A stretch of 64,000 nucleotides of DNA, taken from Pyrinomonadaceae bacterium. GTDB lineage: Bacteria > Acidobacteriota > Blastocatellia > Pyrinomonadales > Pyrinomonadaceae. Positions 40,006 to 47,973 of this stretch are shown one piece after another. Numbering within the stretch: position 1 is the first letter of the stretch; the number at the start of each line of letters is the position of its first letter. Location of the stretch: positions 59,245 to 123,244 of the forward strand of contig JANWYH010000009.1 of the NCBI GenBank assembly GCA_025054715.1, in the 5' to 3' direction. The translations under genes and the position numbers were made by a program. The notes beneath the pieces are model-generated. The model was not told where the DNA came from and did not search any database. It saw only the letters and a program-made list of their open reading frames with translations.

Positions 40006-43000
40006 TCACCAGCTAAATCTTACTTGAAGCTCTACTCTTCTGTTGCCAGAGTTACTTCCTCCTCCGCCACCAAAAAAGCCAAATCCTCCAGCGGTTGAAA
40101 CCGACTGTCCGAAAAATGGAGAGTTTAGGTTACCAACCGGAATGCCTTTGTTGTTTCTATTTAGAAGATTCGATATTTGAAGACCAATAGTTAGATTATA
40201 AGGCTTATCGGTTGAACCAGCAGAGCCTCCAAACCCACCACCAAATCCACCTCTTTGTGGGTCCCCACCCCTTGGTCCACCGATACCGGCAAAAGTAGGA
40301 CGATTGCCAATCTGTCCGTCAGTTTGGCTTCGTGCAGTTTCGTTCCTACGTGAACCACCAAAACCAAAGGTTTTGTTGACGTTTAAGTTAAAAGTGAAAT
40401 TGCCCGGTCCAACTCCATAGTTTCGAGGGATTATGGCATTTGGGTCTTTACCGCTAATATCACACCAAGACTTTGTTAAACCCAATGCTTGACAACGAGC
40501 TGCTAAAGCGCCAAATGTTGGTCTTTCTGTGAAAATAGAGTCTCGATTTGAGTCGATCCCGGTAGTTATGTTAAAAGGGACACCAGACGAAATTAAAATG
40601 AAGGGGTTAAAGGTAATATTCCATGGCAAAGTAATTGAGCCTCGAATAGAAGCAAAATGCCTAACTCCAAGGACAGAACGCCCATATTCTCCGCTTAAGT
40701 CATAACTGTAGGCCGGAAAGGTTAGTCCTCCACCGAATCCTCCAACCCCTCCTCCCTCTGCATCGCCTTTTGCCCAACCAAGACGGTAAAATCCAAACAA
40801 AGATATTCTCGGATGGAAACGAGAGTTAAAGTTTATGACCAGTTGCCTTTGATTGAGAATCCCAGTTGATTCGTATTGATAAATGTTCCCTAGTGAAGGA
40901 TTTGGTCTTAAAGCCTGCAAGTCTGATTGGTTCGTAGGACAAGGGGTCGTCAAGCCGCAAACCGGAGCGTTTATATTCCTTATCCTTAAAACATGAAGAT
41001 TCCTCGAAAAGACGAAAAATGCTGCCATTGTCGTTCTCATTGGAAGCTGTTTCTCAACACCAATTACTGCTTGAATTGTATAAGGAGCTTGTAAATCAGG
41101 TGAAGCTTGCCTAATAGTATTAGTCTGTGAAGCAAAAGGCGCTAATTGACTAGCTGTCGGAGTGTTTAGAACTGTTCCGTCTGGTAAGAAAACAGGCTGC
41201 GATAAAATAGCGGCACCGGCCGGCACGATATATTGAATTTGACGAGTTCCGTCGAATCTGTGAATCTGCAAAATGTTATTTACACCGAACCTATCATAAA
41301 AGATTCCAGCACCTCCTCGCACTACCAACTTTGGCTGGCGAGCTCCACCAGCTCCAGGCGCCCAAGCAAAAGAAAATCTAGGAGCAAAATTTAAGTTATC
41401 GCTCACCCCGGTTTGATTTTCATATCTAAGTCCCAAACTTAAAGTCAAATCCGGACGAACACGCCAATCATCAGTAATGAAAACTCCCACATCATATTGA
41501 GAGGCTCTAGCAAAGGGATCACCAGCAGTTAAAACAAACTGAGACGGATTATAACGCGTTTCCGTTCTTCCCATTACCTTACAGCGATATTGCTCTATTG
41601 AAGATACAAAATTATCATTGTTTACGTCACAAGGATCGCCAATAGCAGGAAAACCTGTAAAGACGAATGTTCCACCAAATCCTGACTCAGAACGGTCTCT
41701 AATCACCGTGCCACGAATTCGCACACCAAACTTAACCGCATGCTGGTTATTCTTACCGAAGGATGTTGTGGTATAGTTTTGAAACTCCCAAGCGTATTCA
41801 CGATTGTAGTTAAAACCTATTTGAGCGCCTCCACCAGTAAAAGCAGAAGAAACGTTTATGGTTGGAATCGAATTATCTCCTCTTTGCTCGCGATTATCAT
41901 ACTCAAACCTAAAGCGAGTTTCATTTACGGTTTTAGCGTTGATCACCATAGTTTCAGTCAACTGGATTTCATGATCAACATTACTCGTTTCGAAAGCACG
42001 TGAAATAAGCGAAAATCCACCGATTCCTTGATTTTCTGCAGAGTTACGAGTATAGCTGTATCTTAGAACCAAAGTATTGTTTTGATTTATCTGATAATCA
42101 AAGCGAGGACTTATTGAAAAGCGTCTTGTGGGAACAGTATATTCTCTACGAAATGGAACGACGTTAAACGCAGAGTCTAAAACAGTGGCGTTTACTACAG
42201 CTGTGTTGTTTATTTCTCGATTGCTAATATCCAGAAAAAATGACGACTTCCCTTTCTGAAGCGGACCCGAGATATTAGCACCATAAAAACGCGTTTGCGA
42301 AGGTGCACGATTCGTCGCGAATGGATTCCTTGAATTCAAGGTTTCATCATTAAAGTTGAAGAACGCTTGTCCACGCCACTTGTCCGAACCGGGTCTAGTT
42401 AAAATTTCAATTCTTCCGAATCCCAACCGGTCGAACTCTGCTGAAAAAGGGTTCTGATTTATTCTGATCTCTCTTATTGCATCGCGCGGTGGTATTCTTC
42501 CACCAGTAAACCCGTCAATGTAAATTTGTCCACCACTTGGACCTACGGAAGGACCAGCTAAAGCTATAAGCGCCGCTTCAAGCTCATCAGGATCTTCGGG
42601 TAAAGACTCTAGATCCTTTCCCTTAATAATAGTAGCACTTTGATTGTTATCGGCATCTGTGCTTACTCGGTCATTGCCTCCGACTTCCACCACTTCTTCA
42701 ATTTTTGCCGCAGAAAGAACTACTACAAGCTCATTTTTCTGACCAGCAACAATCTCAACTTCCGAATTCTCATAAACATCAAAAGTCGGCGCTGTAACTC
42801 TCACCGTGTATTTACCCGGCTCTAGACCTGTAACAGAAAATTCACCTCTTTGGTTTGTAACAACAGTTCTCTCTCTGTTATTCGAGTCAATGACAGAAAC
42901 ACTAGCTCCAGCAACTACGGCTCCAAGAATATCGGTAACCTGTCCTGAAAGAGTTGTTCTCTGTTGGGCGAATCCGAAAGAAACTATAATGACTATGTAA

Positions 43001-43023
43001 AATAGCGATAATAACCTATTCAT
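40006..43023 (-). CDS. Oar-like TonB-dependent outer-membrane receptor
   Basis: A 1005-aa outer-membrane barrel with a signal peptide (to about residue 19). Residues ~22-105 form a carboxypeptidase-regulatory-like beta domain (TLSGQVTDILGAVVAGASVSV...GEFSVTGLEPGKYTV). A plug with GGQIYIDGFTGGRIPPRDAIREIRI and a large barrel follow, and the chain ends in an aromatic beta-signal (QVRFSW). Gly-rich stretches occur near residues 920-940 and 985-995. This Oar/CarboxypepD_reg architecture is abundant in Acidobacteriota; the ligand is unknown. The gene has GAGGTGA before the ATG and closes the sigma/anti-sigma operon, 28 nt after the DUF5666-like gene. Confidence 0.9.
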   Translation of the reverse strand: MNRLLSLFYIVIIVSFGFAQQRTTLSGQVTDILGAVVAGASVSVIDSNNRERTVVTNQRGEFSVTGLEPGKYTVRVTAPTFDVYENSEVEIVAGQKNELVVVLSAAKIEEVVEVGGNDRVSTDADNNQSATIIKGKDLESLPEDPDELEAALIALAGPSVGPSGGQIYIDGFTGGRIPPRDAIREIRINQNPFSAEFDRLGFGRIEILTRPGSDKWRGQAFFNFNDETLNSRNPFATNRAPSQTRFYGANISGPLQKGKSSFFLDISNREINNTAVVNATVLDSAFNVVPFRREYTVPTRRFSISPRFDYQINQNNTLVLRYSYTRNSAENQGIGGFSLISRAFETSNVDHEIQLTETMVINAKTVNETRFRFEYDNREQRGDNSIPTINVSSAFTGGGAQIGFNYNREYAWEFQNYTTTSFGKNNQHAVKFGVRIRGTVIRDRSESGFGGTFVFTGFPAIGDPCDVNNDNFVSSIEQYRCKVMGRTETRYNPSQFVLTAGDPFARASQYDVGVFITDDWRVRPDLTLSLGLRYENQTGVSDNLNFAPRFSFAWAPGAGGARQPKLVVRGGAGIFYDRFGVNNILQIHRFDGTRQIQYIVPAGAAILSQPVFLPDGTVLNTPTASQLAPFASQTNTIRQASPDLQAPYTIQAVIGVEKQLPMRTTMAAFFVFSRNLHVLRIRNINAPVCGLTTPCPTNQSDLQALRPNPSLGNIYQYESTGILNQRQLVINFNSRFHPRISLFGFYRLGWAKGDAEGGGVGGFGGGLTFPAYSYDLSGEYGRSVLGVRHFASIRGSITLPWNITFNPFILISSGVPFNITTGIDSNRDSIFTERPTFGALAARCQALGLTKSWCDISGKDPNAIIPRNYGVGPGNFTFNLNVNKTFGFGGSRRNETARSQTDGQIGNRPTFAGIGGPRGGDPQRGGFGGGFGGSAGSTDKPYNLTIGLQISNLLNRNNKGIPVGNLNSPFFGQSVSTAGGFGFFGGGGGSNSGNRRVELQVRFSW

Positions 43024-43051
43024 ATTTTCACCTCGAAAAAATTAAATCTTT

Positions 43052-44176
43052 TTATGGAAAACTTATTCCATCAAGCCCTGGAATATTAAACCCTGATCCC
43101 TGCCCATTAAATCCTCGTCTTCGTTGCATAGCTTGCTGGGCTTCTATAAAGGGCTCTATACCGGAAAGAAGCTTTATGGCAGTAAGACGATTAGGTATTT
43201 CGCCTATTGTGCTTGAAACCGCTATGGCATCACCTACTTTAAGCTCCTCTAATTTAACGTCCGGAAACCTTTCCACAAGCTCATCTAGATCAGTTCCACG
43301 AGATTGCCCTGCCCCTACATTCCTTTGCTGCGGTGGCTGCTGTTGCTGTGGCGGCTGAAAAGTTTCCTGGCTTCTTGATAAAAACATTGCAGCAAATTCC
43401 GATGGGAAACGCTTAAGCATAGAATCTTTACTGATCACAATCGTTACTTCTTTGTCCGTTAAAATATCCTTAATCCTAATTTCGCGCCTTTGTAAGTCAA
43501 TCGCAGTAATCTTTCCACCCGCGGTTTTGAAAGAACCGAAAACTATCTTCTCCGCCGCGAAAGTGCTACCGTCAGCACTTCTATCTCCTAAAGCACGTAA
43601 CTGATCTCCCACACTTAATTCGCTGTAGTTGCTTATTTTCGCATCTGAAAACTTAACAGAATCAGGGGCATAACGACGATATTCTGCGTTATCTTTTGGA
43701 ATAATCGTGACAGTTCTTTCTCCCATCATCGAACGCGTCGAAATAATAATCGTCTTATTAGCTATATCCAAAGAAATCACCTGTCCAGAAATCCCTCGTC
43801 TACGCCATTCCTCGCGCTCTTTTTCTTGTTTCCGAGAAATATCTGATTTGGTCATCAAGTAAACACTTTTAGCTTCGATCTTTTTTCTATCAGAAGAGAA
43901 ATTGCCTGTCACAAGAATCTTATCACCTACCGATACCTCACTTATCGAACTATCCACTGCTGCCGAAAGCTTGGGATTTTCCGGCGGAACCCTCTTGAAA
44001 ACCGTCCCAGAGCTTATAACTACTTCTATCTCACCATCCTTCGTTTGAAGAACAATAGCGCCTGAACTTATCGACACAACATCGCCAGATGTATATCTCG
44101 GCACCACTTCTCCTTGAGCAAATACGGTAAAAAAAGAAACTACGGCTACAAAAGAAGATAAAATCAGATTTTTCAT
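43052..44176 (-). CDS. Exported protein with DUF5666-like repeats
   Basis: A 374-aa exported protein (leader to about residue 20). The mature chain shows at least three repeats of a small beta domain: a 'G-x-V/I-x-x-I-...-I-x-V' opening (DVVSISSGAIVLQT, GQVISLDIANKTIIIS, GKITAIDLQRREIRI) each followed by a phrase like 'VGDKILVTG', 'VGDQLRALG' and 'VGDAIAVSS'. This matches DUF5666-type repeats, which resemble small OB-like folds of unknown role. A Gln/Pro-rich linker (PPQQQQPPQQ) lies near residue 285. It is 28 nt upstream of the receptor gene and 38 nt after the bactofilin-like gene. Confidence 0.7.
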   Translation of the reverse strand: MKNLILSSFVAVVSFFTVFAQGEVVPRYTSGDVVSISSGAIVLQTKDGEIEVVISSGTVFKRVPPENPKLSAAVDSSISEVSVGDKILVTGNFSSDRKKIEAKSVYLMTKSDISRKQEKEREEWRRRGISGQVISLDIANKTIIISTRSMMGERTVTIIPKDNAEYRRYAPDSVKFSDAKISNYSELSVGDQLRALGDRSADGSTFAAEKIVFGSFKTAGGKITAIDLQRREIRIKDILTDKEVTIVISKDSMLKRFPSEFAAMFLSRSQETFQPPQQQQPPQQRNVGAGQSRGTDLDELVERFPDVKLEELKVGDAIAVSSTIGEIPNRLTAIKLLSGIEPFIEAQQAMQRRRGFNGQGSGFNIPGLDGISFP

Positions 44177-44214
44177 ATTTCACTCTTTCACTTATGAAGA
44201 CGTTTTTGTATTTT

Positions 44215-45132
44215 CTATGGTTTCAAGTTTTTTAATTTGGGAGTATCTAATATGAAGGTAATTAGAATGCCAAGGCTTAAGGTCCAAACAAAAAGAACTG
44301 CAAGTACCCAAAAATATGGGATCGAATAAGTAACAGTAAGCAAAATTACACCAATCAGAGAAGCCAAAGAATCCGATCTCTTTCCACTAGGAAAAAGTTT
44401 TTTTTGAACCCATTTGCCTATCAGTAGCTGAATAACAACCCTCCCAAAAACATAAGCTAGAATTACTACCAAAAAAAGCATCAATACCAGCATGAAGCCG
44501 AAGTATCCGGGAAGAATTGCCAAAGAAATCACAGAAAACGAAACTACAAAGATAAGACCCCAAAATCCTCTCCAAAAAACTTTCCACGGAAAAAGGCTAA
44601 TTTCCGAGATCGCTTTTGAAACCGCTTCCGAAGTCAAAGTTATGAAAAATAAGGAAAAAACAAACCAAAAAAGGATTGAAACGATTCGTTGACCGATAAA
44701 ATTCCATGAAAAAGAAGTAGAAAAAATCTTATTAGGATTTCTTATCAGTTCTTTTAGTTCCTCTTCGTAACCAGCATAAATGATGCTTTGTTTGCCTTCA
44801 CCTCTTTTCGGTGGTTCATCTTCATAAACGTAATGTCCGCCAAATACTATTAAATCTCCACCTATGTAAGCACCTCTTTTCTGAAAAACCGACCCGCCAA
44901 TAGTTGCTACATCCTGTTCAACCGCCCCTTCTATCGTAACATCTCCACCAAAAACCAAAACACCTTTAACTTGAGACTTAACTACTACATTCTTACTAAA
45001 AAGAATTACTTCCGTATGCTGCAACTGATCAAGTATTACAGTTTCTTGCTCATTAGCCAAAATACCAGCAAAGGAAAAAATTATAAGTAACTTTGCGAAA
45101 CCTGCCTTAATTAACCTTATCACCGTCTGCAC
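44215..45132 (-). CDS. Bactofilin-like polymer-forming domain with membrane helices
   Basis: A 305-aa protein. A hydrophobic leader or first helix is followed by a short right-handed beta-helix (residues ~35-110) with hexapeptide-like repeats: VVVKSQVKGVLVFGGDVTIEG and IGGSVFQKRGAYIGGDLIVFGG. This resembles bactofilin-like polymer-forming domains. The C-terminal half has about five membrane helices. The domain suggests a membrane-attached scaffold. The start is uncertain: TTG 45135, GTG 45132 and GTG 45123 are in frame, and all overlap the anti-sigma gene's 3' end. 45132 is a compromise. Confidence 0.7.
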   Translation of the reverse strand: MQTVIRLIKAGFAKLLIIFSFAGILANEQETVILDQLQHTEVILFSKNVVVKSQVKGVLVFGGDVTIEGAVEQDVATIGGSVFQKRGAYIGGDLIVFGGHYVYEDEPPKRGEGKQSIIYAGYEEELKELIRNPNKIFSTSFSWNFIGQRIVSILFWFVFSLFFITLTSEAVSKAISEISLFPWKVFWRGFWGLIFVVSFSVISLAILPGYFGFMLVLMLFLVVILAYVFGRVVIQLLIGKWVQKKLFPSGKRSDSLASLIGVILLTVTYSIPYFWVLAVLFVWTLSLGILITFILDTPKLKNLKP

Positions 45133-45622
45133 CAAAAATATTCATACTAAAAAGAATAGAAGTAACTGAAGCAAAAATTGCACAAACGAAAAGCAGAAGA
45201 TAATTAGACAAAGACTCTGCTATCTTCTGAAAAATCAGCGAAAAACTAAAGAACAGATCAAAAACAAAGCTAAATATTAATCGAGAAAGAATCCACTCGT
45301 TAAGATTCAATCCCCCTGAAACTAAAAGAAAAGCTAGAATAAACAAAGTGATAAAAAAAGCTCTAAAACGCTCGTCCTTGCTTCTCAAACCAATAACACT
45401 GCTTTCGGAACGCACAACAATCGTTTCAATTAGATTTGAAGAATAAGAAAATTTTGCACTTTCGGAAAAAAAAGCTTCTAGAAGACAAGTCATCTGTTTC
45501 TGTCTATTTAACTCTTGCCGACAAACCTTACAACTTCGCAGGTGAAATTCAAGCTTATTTGCTTCTTCACCAGAAAGTTCTCCATCTATGTAAACAAAAA
45601 TCTCTTCTCTAGGGCAGTTCAT
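45107..45622 (-). CDS. Anti-sigma factor with zinc-binding (ZAS/zf-HC2) domain
   Basis: A 171-aa membrane anti-sigma factor. The zinc ligands are visible as Cys3, His27, Cys31 and Cys34 (ELSGEEANKLEFHLRSCKVC), followed by a helix that binds the sigma factor. Two hydrophobic stretches (about residues 85-110 and 130-162) anchor it. It overlaps the sigma-factor gene by 4 nt (ATGA), the usual pairing, so it is taken as the partner of the ECF factor upstream. What releases the sigma factor is not visible. Confidence 0.85.
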   Translation of the reverse strand: MNCPREEIFVYIDGELSGEEANKLEFHLRSCKVCRQELNRQKQMTCLLEAFFSESAKFSYSSNLIETIVVRSESSVIGLRSKDERFRAFFITLFILAFLLVSGGLNLNEWILSRLIFSFVFDLFFSFSLIFQKIAESLSNYLLLFVCAIFASVTSILFSMNIFGADGDKVN

Positions 45623-46203
45623 ATGAAACCTCTTTCCGAAAGCATTTGTTTCATCATTTCTCTTGCTCTAAAAAGTCTATTTTTTACGGTTCCTAAAGGA
45701 AGTCCCGTTATTTTTGCTATTTCTTCATAGCTTAGTTCTTGCTGATGCCTTAAAATTATCAGCTCGCGGTAACTTGTAGGCAAACACCTTATCACGCTTT
45801 CCACTTGGATTAACCATTCTCTAGTTAAACTTTCTTGTTCAGGCGAAAGACTTTTATTTTTTGGTATTGCTTGAAACTCACTTTGCTCGTCATCCAAGCT
45901 CTTTTCAGAGATTCGCCTCCTCAAATAATCAACTGCTGTGTTATGAGCTATTTTATAAATCCAAGTGGAAAATTTATATTTCGAAGAGTACTGCTCCGCA
46001 AAGTTATAAACCTTTATAAAAACTTCTTGAGTAAGATCCAAGGCTGTCTCGTAATCATCTACCATCTTATGAATATACGAAACCAAAGGCCGATGATAGC
46101 GGTTCACTAGCTCTTCAAAGCCATCCTCATCTCCACTTAAGAATCTTTCGATCAGATTGACATCATCAAGAAGGCTTTTACTTTCTAGAACAGTTGCCTT
46201 CAT
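45619..46203 (-). CDS. ECF sigma factor (RpoE-like)
   Basis: A 194-aa extracytoplasmic-function sigma factor. Region 2 has YETALDLTQEVFIKVY and WIYKIAHNTAVDYLRRR; region 4 has LPTSYRELIILRHQQELSYEEIAKITGLPLGTVKNRLFRARE. It is the first gene of the sigma, anti-sigma, bactofilin-like, DUF5666-like, TonB-receptor series, all on the minus strand. A TGAAAC-N17-CGTA element upstream suggests that it controls its own operon. The tRNA-Thr gene lies 91 bp upstream on the same strand. Confidence 0.92.
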   Translation of the reverse strand: MKATVLESKSLLDDVNLIERFLSGDEDGFEELVNRYHRPLVSYIHKMVDDYETALDLTQEVFIKVYNFAEQYSSKYKFSTWIYKIAHNTAVDYLRRRISEKSLDDEQSEFQAIPKNKSLSPEQESLTREWLIQVESVIRCLPTSYRELIILRHQQELSYEEIAKITGLPLGTVKNRLFRAREMMKQMLSERGFI

Positions 46204-46216
46204 AGTTTTTCTCTTC

Positions 46217-46243
46217 TACGAATTTTTCCAAGGTAGGGTTTCA
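46217..46243 (-). promoter_or_regulatory. Candidate autoregulated ECF promoter
   Basis: On the minus strand TGAAAC (46243-46238) is followed after 17 nt by CGTA (46220-46217), matching the general ECF form TGAAAC-N16/17-CGTA known for sigma-W-type factors. The sigma gene ATG is 13 nt further on. Confidence 0.4.
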
Positions 46244-46293
46244 AAAACAAATCTAACCTTAGAACAACAGATGCTAACCTATTAAAGGTGGGA

Positions 46294-46366
46294 AGCCACC
46301 TGTCGGACTTGAACCGACGACCTTTCGATTACGAATCGAATGCTCTACCAACTGAGCTAAGGTGGC
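46294..46366 (-). tRNA. tRNA-Thr (anticodon CGT)
   Basis: A full cloverleaf reads on the minus strand: acceptor GCCACCT/AGGTGGC, D arm with AGCTCAGTTGGTAGAGC, anticodon stem TTCGA/TCGAA with loop TTCGTAA (anticodon CGT, reading ACG), and T arm with GTCGGTTCAAGTCCGAC. The discriminator is U and the CCA end is not encoded. It has its own promoter. Confidence 0.95.
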
Positions 46367-46377
46367 GTGCAAAGTAA

Positions 46378-46406
46378 AATATATTAACTTAAAAAAACTT
46401 TGTCAA
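46378..46406 (-). promoter_or_regulatory. tRNA-Thr promoter
   Basis: On the minus strand a perfect TTGACA (46406-46401), a 17-nt spacer and TATATT (46383-46378) sit 11 nt before the mature tRNA end. This is the strongest promoter match in the window. Confidence 0.8.
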
Positions 46407-46514
46407 GAAAAGCATCTTCAAAGGAGTTGAAGGCATCTAGTTAATTTGGTTTTCAATAGTTTTTTATGAGTGTTAAAATGAAAAAAGGGTTTTCTTAAAA
46501 AAGCCGAAGGAGAG

Positions 46515-47732
46515 ATGAGGTTTATGGTAACCAGAAAATTCTGTCAAGTTTGTGAAGAAACTTATCCGGAAAATTTCAATTTCTGCCGTTTCTGTGGAAG
46601 ACCTCTGAAAAACGTGAAAGTTCAACAGGAAAAAAAGAATAACACCCCGCAAGCTGAAACGGTAGTTCCAACAAACATAGCAGGTTTTCTGTCAAAAGCT
46701 GATCCACTCGGATTAGTAAGCGACATTAAAATATCAAAACCTTCGGCTTATAAGGAAAATATCTCCCTTGGCCATGATAGCCAAGATTTCGAACTTGCTA
46801 CTGAAGATATGCAAAATCAAGAAAACATATATCACGTAACTTTCGTTGAAGAAAAAAACTCAGCAACCAGAAATTTGCTACTTCTGGGTTCCTTAATTTT
46901 AGTCACAACAACCCTGACGGTTGGAGTTATATGGTCGTTATTCGAGAAAAATCTTGTTATTTCTGATCTAGGAAGTAGCGAACTCATCTCCGCAGTTATA
47001 GTTGATGAAACCCCAATGCAAGCAGAAGATGAGCAAGAAAGGCAAAAAAAGAAAGATGAAGGCGGCGGTGGCGGCGGTGGTGGTCGAGAAGAGCTAGACC
47101 CCGTTTCTAAAGGAAGACTCGCACCACAAACTCAAAATCCTCTAATTTCCCCAACTAAAACTATTCCGCAGATGGATACAGAACTTAAAATACAAGCATT
47201 TACTCAAGGTCCCGAACGTCCTACGAAGGTCACAGAAGAGCCTTACGGTGATCCATTATCTCAATCCTACAAACTCTCCGACGGACCCGGTCGAGGTGGG
47301 GGTCAAGGAACAGGTATAGGAACTGGACAAGGCTCAGGTATTGGAACTGGAGCAGGCTCAGGAAGAGGCTCAGGAATGGGTAGCGGCATCGGAAGCGGCA
47401 TAGGCGGAGGAGTAGGAGACGGTGGAGAAGGCGACAGCGAACCACCTACGGCTAAAAAAGGTCCAACAAAACCTCTAACCATCCTTTCTAAACCAAGAGC
47501 AAACTACACCGAAGAAGCAAGAAAAAACCAAGTTCAGGGCGTAGTTCGTCTGCGAGTAACTTTTCTGGCAAACGGAACCATCGGCAGCATAGTGCCAATT
47601 AGTGGATTACCTTATGGTCTGACAGAACAAGCAATCGCAGCAGCAAGACAAATCAGATTTGAGCCTGCAATGAAAAACGGAGTACCTCAAACCGTAACCA
47701 GAATCGTAGAATACGCCTTTAACCTATATTAG
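46515..47732 (+). CDS. TonB energy transducer with N-terminal zinc ribbon
   Basis: A 405-aa TonB-like protein. An N-terminal zinc ribbon (Cys10, Cys13, Cys24, Cys27; KFCQVCEETYPENFNFCRFCG) is on the cytoplasmic side, one membrane helix lies at about 117-140, then a long Pro/Gly/Ser-rich spacer with a GSG/GIG-repeat run near residues 255-305, and a TonB C-terminal domain (RANYTEEARKNQVQGVVRLRVTF... to the end). The zinc ribbon and Gly-rich linker replace the usual Pro-rich TonB arm. It diverges from the tRNA and the sigma operon whose last gene is a TonB receptor, so they may work together. ATG 46524 is an alternative start with different ribosome-site spacing. Confidence 0.85.
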   Translation: MRFMVTRKFCQVCEETYPENFNFCRFCGRPLKNVKVQQEKKNNTPQAETVVPTNIAGFLSKADPLGLVSDIKISKPSAYKENISLGHDSQDFELATEDMQNQENIYHVTFVEEKNSATRNLLLLGSLILVTTTLTVGVIWSLFEKNLVISDLGSSELISAVIVDETPMQAEDEQERQKKKDEGGGGGGGGREELDPVSKGRLAPQTQNPLISPTKTIPQMDTELKIQAFTQGPERPTKVTEEPYGDPLSQSYKLSDGPGRGGGQGTGIGTGQGSGIGTGAGSGRGSGMGSGIGSGIGGGVGDGGEGDSEPPTAKKGPTKPLTILSKPRANYTEEARKNQVQGVVRLRVTFLANGTIGSIVPISGLPYGLTEQAIAAARQIRFEPAMKNGVPQTVTRIVEYAFNLY

Positions 47733-47741
47733 CCTACCCTT

Positions 47742-47785
47742 AGAATGAGTAAAGCAAACCGTGCTTTACTCATTCTGAAATTTTT
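47742..47785 (+). terminator. Terminator after the TonB-like gene
   Basis: A perfect 15-bp stem (47742-47756 with 47762-47776, AGAATGAGTAAAGCA and its complement), 5-nt loop, and a T-run at 47781-47785. Confidence 0.9.
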
Positions 47786-47973
47786 AGCCAAAATTAGCCA
47801 TTAGACACTCGCCCTGGTAGAGATTCCCCGCTAACAGTTTGTTCCTAGAGAGCAATTTTTACAACAAGAAGAACTTTAACGCTAGTAGGCAACAAAAGAA
47901 GCTAACTAAAAGTTTTCAGCAAGGTATAAATCTCATACCAAGTCCTGTTTCAAAAGCCCTTGTAAACTGTCGG

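Noticed and set aside
40006..43023. Siderophore receptor assignment for the TonB-dependent barrel
   Set aside because: The Oar-like architecture gives no ligand; the Fur-like box is 8 kb away and unrelated to it.
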